In this document: positions 5,592 to 10,026 of the stretch, one piece after another
Layout of the letters: each line of letters opens with the position of its first letter
Numbering within the stretch: the first letter of the stretch is position 1
Origin: Desulfovibrio sp.
Lineage (GTDB): Bacteria; Desulfobacterota; Desulfovibrionia; Desulfovibrionales; Desulfovibrionaceae
Assembly (NCBI GenBank): GCA_020217165.1
Contig: JAIWOE010000138.1
Location: forward strand, 1 to 10,026
Length of the DNA stretch: 10,026 bases
Reading direction: 5' to 3'
Translations under genes and position numbers: made by a program
Notes under the pieces: model-generated
What the model saw: only the letters and a program-made list of their open reading frames with translations
What the model was told of the DNA's origin: nothing
The model's database searches: none

Positions 5592-7152
5592 GGTCCAGCA
5601 GCTCCCGCAGCAGGGCAGGGGGGCAGTCGGCCCGGGGGCCGGCGTACTGCACGCGGCCTTGGCGCAGAACGAGCACATTGCCGAAGAAGGATGGACAGTC
5701 TTCAGGATGATGGGTGACCATCACCAGGCACGGCCCGGCGGCTGCGGCCAGGGCCAGGGTGTCCAGGAAGTGTTGCCGGGCGGCGGGGTCCAGGCCGGCA
5801 CAGGGTTCATCCAACAGCAAGAGGGGCGGACAGGCCACCAGGGCCCGCGCCAGAAACACCCGTCGGGCCTGCCCCGTGGACAGGGTGGACAGGCGACGCT
5901 CGGCCAGGCCCCCCAGGCCCAGGTACTCCAGCCAGTGCAGGGCGATGCGACGCTGGGCGGGGGTGGGGGCATCCCAGAGGCCGATGGAGCCGAAAAAGCC
6001 GGCCACCACCACGTCTGCGGCGGTGTCATCATATGTATAGGTGGCTTGCAGGGCCGGGGAGACCAGGGGGGCGGCGCGGCGGCGCTCCAGGGTCATGGGG
6101 GCGTCGGCCATGCGGATGCTGCCGCCCAGGGCCGGAGGCAGCTCCCCCTGAATGAGGCGCATGAGGGTGGATTTACCGGCGCCGTTGGGGCCGAGCACGG
6201 CCCAGTGATCCGTGGAAGGCTGGCCATCCCCGGGCAGACGGGGGTGATGAATGGTCCAGGAGACGTCGTGCAGCACGTGGGCGCGGTCCACGTAGACGTC
6301 GGCATGGGCGATGTCCAGCAGGGGCTCGTCTCCTGGGGTGCGGGGGGCCATGGCCCGGTGCAGCAGGGTGCAGGCCGCGGGCGCCAGGGGTTCCGCCGCC
6401 GCCGGGGCAGCCTCCCCCCCAAGATCCACGGCACTCATGGTGGATTGTTCCACCAGGCGGCCGCCTTCCAGCCGCAGGGCGTGGGTCAGGCCGCGGGGCA
6501 GCTCCTCCAGGCGGTGGGCGGCCATGACGAGACTCAAGCCGTCGTCCCGGGCCATGAGCTGTTCCAGGACGGCGGTGATGCGACGGCGGGAGGGCACGTC
6601 CAGCCCTTCCAGGCCCTCATCCAGCAGGAGCAGGGCCGGACGCCGGGTGAGGGGCGCCAGGGCCCGCACCAACAGCAACAGCCGCAGCTCCCCCTGGGAA
6701 AAGGTAGACAAGGGCCGCTCCGCCAGCCCGGCGGCGTTGCACAGGGCCAGCACCTCGTCCAGCCGGGCGGACTCCGCCGGGGTGAGGGACCGGTTGCACA
6801 GAAAGGCGTCGTCAAAACCGGAGGCGGCCACCTCCCGCCCCCGGATGCGCCAGCCCTGGCGCTGGTAGCGCTCCTGCAAGGCCGGCGAGACCAGGCCCAT
6901 GCGCGTGCGCAGGCCGATGGGCGAGGGGTCCGGAACGCCCTCGAACCCGTAGCAGCGTGCCTGGCGGTCCAGGGGCCAGAGTTCGCCCCGCAACAGCTGC
7001 AGCAGGGTGGACTTGCCGGCGCCGTTTTCGCCCAGCAGCAGCCAGTGCTGGCCGGAATGCAGCTCCCAGCAGAGGTCCTGCAGCACCAGCACACCGCCAC
7101 GCAGCACCGAGGCGTGGTCCAGGCGAAGGAGGGGAAGAGGGGATGCTGGCAT
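5578..7152 (-). CDS. modF: ModF-like ABC protein with two ATPase domains
   Basis: This 524-residue cytoplasmic protein has two ABC ATPase domains and no membrane segment. Domain 1 has Walker A GENGAGKST (41-49), a signature FSQGE (151-155, Q in place of the middle G), Walker B LLLLDE (174-179) and H213. Domain 2 has GPNGAGKST (321-329), signature LSTGQ (424-428), LLLLDEP (444-450) and H481-H482. The stretch around 385-393 (GFFGSIGLW) resembles the ModF segment GYFDSIGIY. ModF is associated with molybdate metabolism, though its exact role in E. coli is unsettled; no modA/B/C genes are visible here. ATG at 7152 is preceded by GGAAG at suitable distance; the longer frame to 7257 adds cysteine/arginine-rich sequence overlapping the gap and is rejected. 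It follows the thioesterase by 101 bases and overlaps the TrpF-like gene. Confidence 0.85.
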   Translation of the reverse strand: MPASPLPLLRLDHASVLRGGVLVLQDLCWELHSGQHWLLLGENGAGKSTLLQLLRGELWPLDRQARCYGFEGVPDPSPIGLRTRMGLVSPALQERYQRQGWRIRGREVAASGFDDAFLCNRSLTPAESARLDEVLALCNAAGLAERPLSTFSQGELRLLLLVRALAPLTRRPALLLLDEGLEGLDVPSRRRITAVLEQLMARDDGLSLVMAAHRLEELPRGLTHALRLEGGRLVEQSTMSAVDLGGEAAPAAAEPLAPAACTLLHRAMAPRTPGDEPLLDIAHADVYVDRAHVLHDVSWTIHHPRLPGDGQPSTDHWAVLGPNGAGKSTLMRLIQGELPPALGGSIRMADAPMTLERRRAAPLVSPALQATYTYDDTAADVVVAGFFGSIGLWDAPTPAQRRIALHWLEYLGLGGLAERRLSTLSTGQARRVFLARALVACPPLLLLDEPCAGLDPAARQHFLDTLALAAAAGPCLVMVTHHPEDCPSFFGNVLVLRQGRVQYAGPRADCPPALLRELLDHDST

Positions 7153-7253
7153 GCGATGCTTCCGGGCAACTCTCACGGCAATGCGCACAGCGGGCGCACG
7201 ACAGGCACAGCCCGCGCCGAACACGGGAGGTCCTGGCACAGGCTGCAGGTGCA

Positions 7254-7748
7254 TCACCCCTGCTGGCGTTTGTGTTTCTTTTCCTCGGCGTAGCGGGCGC
7301 GGCGGGCGGCGGCGACCTCAAAGCGCTGGCGCTCCTCCTCGGTCTCCAGAAGCAGCGGGGGCACGGGGATGGGGTGGCCGTCGCGGTCCAGGGCCACGTA
7401 GGTCAGCATGGCCTGGGCGCAATGCTGGGTGCGGCCGGTGATGAGGTCTTCCCCGATGACGGACACGGAGACGTCCATGGAGGTGCGGCCGGCGTATTCC
7501 AGCCGGGCGGTGAAGATGGCCAGATCCCCCACGCGCACGGGCCTGAGGAAGTCCACGCGATCAATGGACGCCGTCACCACGTTGGTGCGGGCATGGCGCA
7601 TGGCCGCCACGCCGCCGGTGGTGTCGATGTGTTTGAGGATGACGCCGCCGTGGACGCTGCCGTAGGGGTTGGCGTCCTCGGGGAGCATTTGGTGGCTCAT
7701 GACCACAATGGAATCGGCAATGCGTTTGCCGGGATGGTGCTGGCTCAT
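7254..7748 (-). CDS. Hotdog-fold acyl-CoA thioesterase
   Basis: This 164-residue protein matches the YciA/ACOT type of acyl-CoA hydrolases, which cut acyl-CoA to free acid and CoA in the cytoplasm. The hallmark is ANPYGSVHGGVILKHID (26-42): N27, the HGG turn (33-35) at the start of the central helix, and D42. It continues with the strand DFLRPVRVGD (66-75). The C-terminal 30 residues are a charged helix (E136-rich, then K/R-rich). The ATG at 7748 overlaps the stop of the acyltransferase gene as ATGA, so translation is probably coupled; GTG at 7757 is a less likely start. Its partnership with an acyltransferase suggests a role in fatty acyl supply or editing for membrane lipids, which is inference. 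Confidence 0.88.
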   Translation of the reverse strand: MSQHHPGKRIADSIVVMSHQMLPEDANPYGSVHGGVILKHIDTTGGVAAMRHARTNVVTASIDRVDFLRPVRVGDLAIFTARLEYAGRTSMDVSVSVIGEDLITGRTQHCAQAMLTYVALDRDGHPIPVPPLLLETEEERQRFEVAAARRARYAEEKKHKRQQG

Positions 7749-9604
7749 GGGGTGCACACTGGCTGGCGTTGCTTGGCGGCGTGATAGTCGTGGAGGTTGT
7801 AGACGTTGTCTATGCCCATGTACATGCTCAGGGTTTTGACGGGCGTCTGGAGCAGGTCCACATAAATCAGGCCGTCGAGACAGTTGTTGAAGTCCGGGTC
7901 CACGTTGAAGGAAAGGATCTTGCCGCCCAGCTTGAGGTACTGCTTGAGCAGCACGGGAATTCCCTTGGCCTCGGGCTCGATGTCCGAAACCACCTCGGCC
8001 ACATCTTCCATGTTGGAAAGCACGGCGCGAAACTCGCGCACCTCGTGCAGCTTCATGCAGCGCAGCCGAGGCGGGCGCCTGGGTTTGACCAGCTTGGAGA
8101 GATCGGAAAGGGAGTTGTTCTCCCGCAAAAACCGTACGATCATCTCACGGGACATCATGGTGTATTCATTGGAGATGGATACCGGCCCAAAGAGCACCTT
8201 GTAGTCCGGGTGCAGGAGCACGTAATTGGAGATGCCCTTCCAGAGCAGGGGCAGGGCCACGATGCTTTTCTGGTATTCCGGCCGCACAAAGGAGCGGCCC
8301 ATTTCCAGGGCCGGGCCCATGCGCTCGAAGAGCTGCGGCTTAAAGGAAAACAGGGAGGAGGTGTACAGGCCCTCGATGCCGTGTTCTTCAATGATTTTGG
8401 CGGATTTTCCCACGCGATACGCCCCCACTACCTCGCTGGTTTCCGGATTCCAGATGAAGAGGTGGGCGTAATATTGGTCGTAGCGGTCCAGGTCGATGGA
8501 CTTGCCTGTCCCCTCGCCTACCATGCGGAAGGTCACCTCCCGCAGGCGGCCGATTTCCTGAAGGATGGCAGGGATTTCCTGGGCAGAGGCCACGTAGGCC
8601 TTGAACTTGCCGCTTTCCGCCAGCAGGTTTTCCGGAGGCAGGCGGGCCACTTCCGCAGCCAGCACGGCGGGATCCTGGCTTTGCTCGATGGGGGCCGTGG
8701 ATTTTGCCGCGCTGGAAGGGGCCGGCAGGACCTTTTTCTTGAGCAGGGAAAGCAGCCGGAATCGCGGCCTGCCGCCGGGGGAATCCGGTCGCTTGTCCAG
8801 CATGTAGGTGCGCAGGCGCAGGTAAGCCAGGAGTTCCTGCTCGTTTTCGTAGCGCTTGAGTTTTTTGGATGGAATGAGACTGCCCACCTGCACCTGGAAG
8901 CTCTGGTGCTGGCGGCGCACCAGCTCCCGCGGCAGCAGCAGGGTGCGCAGTCGGGGGTGGATGAGCCCCGCGGCGTTGAACAGCGGCCCGTTGTTGCCAG
9001 GGAAAAAGATGGGCAGCACCGACGCGCCGGTCTTCTGGATGATGCGCGCCACGGTGGGATTCCAGGGCGGGTCCATCACCCGCCGGCGGTGCAGGTCAAA
9101 GCTGGAGACCTCGCCCGCCGGGAAGATGGCCAGCATGTGCCCGTCGCGCAGGGTGCGGATGCACTGCTTGAGGGGCTGGATGTTCTTTTTGAGGGACTCG
9201 TTGCGGCCAAAGTTGTCCACAAAAATGACCTTGTCCGCCAGGTCCGGAATGTAGCTCAGCAGGTACGTGCCCATGACCTGCACATCCTCGCGGATGCTCA
9301 TGAGCAGGGCGCCGAGGATGATGCCCTCGATGCCGCCGTAGGGGTGGTTGGCCACCACCACCACCGGCCCCGTGGCAGGGATGCGGGCGCGGGCTTCATC
9401 CGTGATGTTGATGGTCAGGCCCATGGCCGTGAGCACCCGGGCCCAGAAATTCGGGCCGGGAGTCTCGGTGGCGCGGGCATAAATGTCGTTGACGTCGGAA
9501 AGCCGCGTCACGCGCTCCAGAAGCGGGCCGACAAGATTCAGCGTGGCATGCGCGAAGGGCTTGTCCGGGCTGGCTTCGAGGGTAAAAGGACCTCGTTTCC
9601 TCAT
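7745..9604 (-). CDS. Fused PlsC-like / OlsB-like (GNAT) acyltransferase
   Basis: This 619-residue protein joins two acyltransferases. The N-terminal half (about 20-290) is PlsC-like: VVVANHPYGGIEG (82-94) holds catalytic H87, with E93 where relatives mostly have Asp, and FPAGEVSS (161-168) is the substrate-binding block in the form seen in the hemolysin/OlsF branch. The linker at about 285-335 is basic then Pro/Ala-rich. The C-terminal half (about 336-500) is an OlsB-type GNAT: FRMVGEGTG, DRYDQYYAHLFI, EVVGAYRVG and LEMGRSFVRPEYQ (433-445). Such fusions (OlsF) are known to make ornithine lipids, with GNAT doing N-acylation and PlsC doing O-acylation. An additional C-terminal segment (500-619) is not explained by either domain. 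The start at 9604 has AAGGAG 13 bases upstream, a rather long spacing. Ornithine-lipid synthesis is plausible but not proven. Confidence 0.87.
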   Translation of the reverse strand: MRKRGPFTLEASPDKPFAHATLNLVGPLLERVTRLSDVNDIYARATETPGPNFWARVLTAMGLTINITDEARARIPATGPVVVVANHPYGGIEGIILGALLMSIREDVQVMGTYLLSYIPDLADKVIFVDNFGRNESLKKNIQPLKQCIRTLRDGHMLAIFPAGEVSSFDLHRRRVMDPPWNPTVARIIQKTGASVLPIFFPGNNGPLFNAAGLIHPRLRTLLLPRELVRRQHQSFQVQVGSLIPSKKLKRYENEQELLAYLRLRTYMLDKRPDSPGGRPRFRLLSLLKKKVLPAPSSAAKSTAPIEQSQDPAVLAAEVARLPPENLLAESGKFKAYVASAQEIPAILQEIGRLREVTFRMVGEGTGKSIDLDRYDQYYAHLFIWNPETSEVVGAYRVGKSAKIIEEHGIEGLYTSSLFSFKPQLFERMGPALEMGRSFVRPEYQKSIVALPLLWKGISNYVLLHPDYKVLFGPVSISNEYTMMSREMIVRFLRENNSLSDLSKLVKPRRPPRLRCMKLHEVREFRAVLSNMEDVAEVVSDIEPEAKGIPVLLKQYLKLGGKILSFNVDPDFNNCLDGLIYVDLLQTPVKTLSMYMGIDNVYNLHDYHAAKQRQPVCTP

Positions 9605-9675
9605 GGGGAGACGGCTGCTCCTTGACGGGGGAATGATGGTGGGGTTCCGATGCCGGTGCCTGTGGGGCTGGCCAT

Positions 9676-9702
9676 GGACGCCCGCCTGATCGAAAGGCGT
9701 CC
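9676..9702. repeat. Inverted repeat in the gap before the acyltransferase gene
   Basis: GGACGCC (9676-9682) and GGCGTCC (9696-9702) form a perfect 7-bp stem around 13 bases. A second small palindrome, ACTCG-ACA-CGAGT, lies at 9706-9718. Neither is followed by a T-run on either strand, so an operator or leader structure is as likely as a terminator. The rest of the 9605-9757 gap shows no gene or clear promoter. Confidence 0.3.
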
Positions 9703-9757
9703 GGAACTCGACACGAGTACACCAACAGCCCCCACTTGCGCAAGGCCGGGCGCGGGT

Positions 9758-10026
9758 CTACAGGGGTAGGCGGCGTCGGCCGTCGGTGTCGGCGCTGCCG
9801 GCAGGCGCTGGCACGGTCCAGGCTTCCACCCCATGCTCGCGGGCGTAGGCCACCAGGGTGTCAAAGGCAAAGGCCACCTGATTGGGGGCGTGGGCATCGG
9901 AGGCCGGGCAGCAGGCCAGACCGCGTTCCAGGGCCCAGCCCAGCACCGTGGGGCCAGGATAGATCTCCCGGCAAGGTTTGCGCAGCCCGGCGGTGGAAAT
10001 CTCCAGGAGCATGCCGGCCTGGGCCA
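9758..10026 (-). CDS. PHP-domain phosphatase (histidinol-phosphatase-like), 5' end outside window
   Basis: Only the last 88 or so residues are visible; the gene begins beyond base 10026. The fragment LEISTAGLRKP corresponds to the LEVNTSGLRK strand-turn of HisJ/HisK-type PHP phosphatases, followed by EIYPGPTVLGWALERG and ASDAHAPNQV. The aspartate and histidine of SDAH (codons at 9896-9898 and 9890-9892) are metal ligands of the PHP trinuclear site. The final helix reads FDTLVAYAREHGVE, then a short tail rich in Pro/Ala and basic residues. PHP enzymes of this branch remove phosphate from histidinol phosphate in histidine synthesis, but other phosphoesters are possible, and the N-terminal HxH motif cannot be checked. 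It is followed by a 153-base gap, so it may or may not be cotranscribed with the acyltransferase gene. Confidence 0.8.
   Translation of the reverse strand, partial: AQAGMLLEISTAGLRKPCREIYPGPTVLGWALERGLACCPASDAHAPNQVAFAFDTLVAYAREHGVEAWTVPAPAGSADTDGRRRLPL

Noticed and set aside
5592..5678. Extension of the TrpF-like protein to 5678
   Set aside because: The added residues are the out-of-frame reading of the end of the ModF-like gene; the barrel starts after 5591.
7153..7257. Extension of the ModF-like protein into the gap after the thioesterase
   Set aside because: The extra residues are not ABC-like, and the ATG at 7152 has a suitable GGAAG before it.
2739..9625. Further long plus-strand frames (2739-3650, 3973-5154, 5380-7293, 7769-9625)
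   Set aside because: All are antisense to well-supported genes, have no ribosome sites of note and show no known domain in their translations.
1..10026. tRNA, rRNA, CRISPR arrays, insertion sequences, attachment sites
   Set aside because: I looked for the conserved tRNA arms, regular spaced repeats, transposase motifs and terminal inverted repeats and saw none.

Overview
All twelve genes I can support lie on the minus strand of a GC-rich chromosome segment, so the text below goes from the right edge to the left edge, in the direction of transcription. The combination of a sigma-54 activator with a cysteine-bearing PAS domain, a stand-alone NifX/NifB-type cofactor-binding protein, a TauE/SafE permease and a fused PlsC-GNAT acyltransferase suggests a Desulfovibrio-type sulfate-reducing deltaproteobacterium (Desulfovibrionota). 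That is inference from gene content and composition; no rRNA or marker gene is present.

Right half, housekeeping and lipid/metal genes (10026 to 4641). The C-terminal end of a PHP-family phosphatase (histidinol-phosphatase-like) comes first. After a 153-base gap there is a two-domain acyltransferase (PlsC-like plus OlsB-like GNAT), coupled by an ATGA overlap to a hotdog acyl-CoA thioesterase. Next are a double-ATPase ModF-like ABC protein, a TrpF-fold protein whose start lies inside the end of modF and which lacks the catalytic cysteine, and a 37-residue single-helix membrane protein ending in four histidines. A GC-rich hairpin at 4641-4662 probably closes this set.

Left half, a regulatory cassette (4640 to 1). 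A possible sigma-70 promoter precedes a PAS/AAA+/Fis sigma-54 activator, followed by a small NifX/NifB-type protein. After a 208-base, locally AT-rich gap there is a strong -24/-12 sigma-54 promoter with repeated TGAAACA elements about 80 to 140 bases upstream of the predicted start. It drives four genes: an 83-residue soluble protein, a 124-residue receiver lacking the phosphorylation residues, a 340-residue double-receiver protein with a normal first and a degenerate second domain, and a TauE/SafE-type permease that runs off the left edge.

The most interesting unit is this cassette. I infer that the activator, perhaps sensing a redox, iron-sulfur or metal-cofactor state together with the NifX-like protein, switches on a membrane exporter with a group of receiver-fold proteins, two of whose three receiver domains cannot be phosphorylated in the usual way. 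The 83-residue protein and the linker of the double receiver share a short motif, which links the soluble members to each other. I saw no tRNA, rRNA, CRISPR array, insertion sequence or attachment site, and no credible plus-strand gene.
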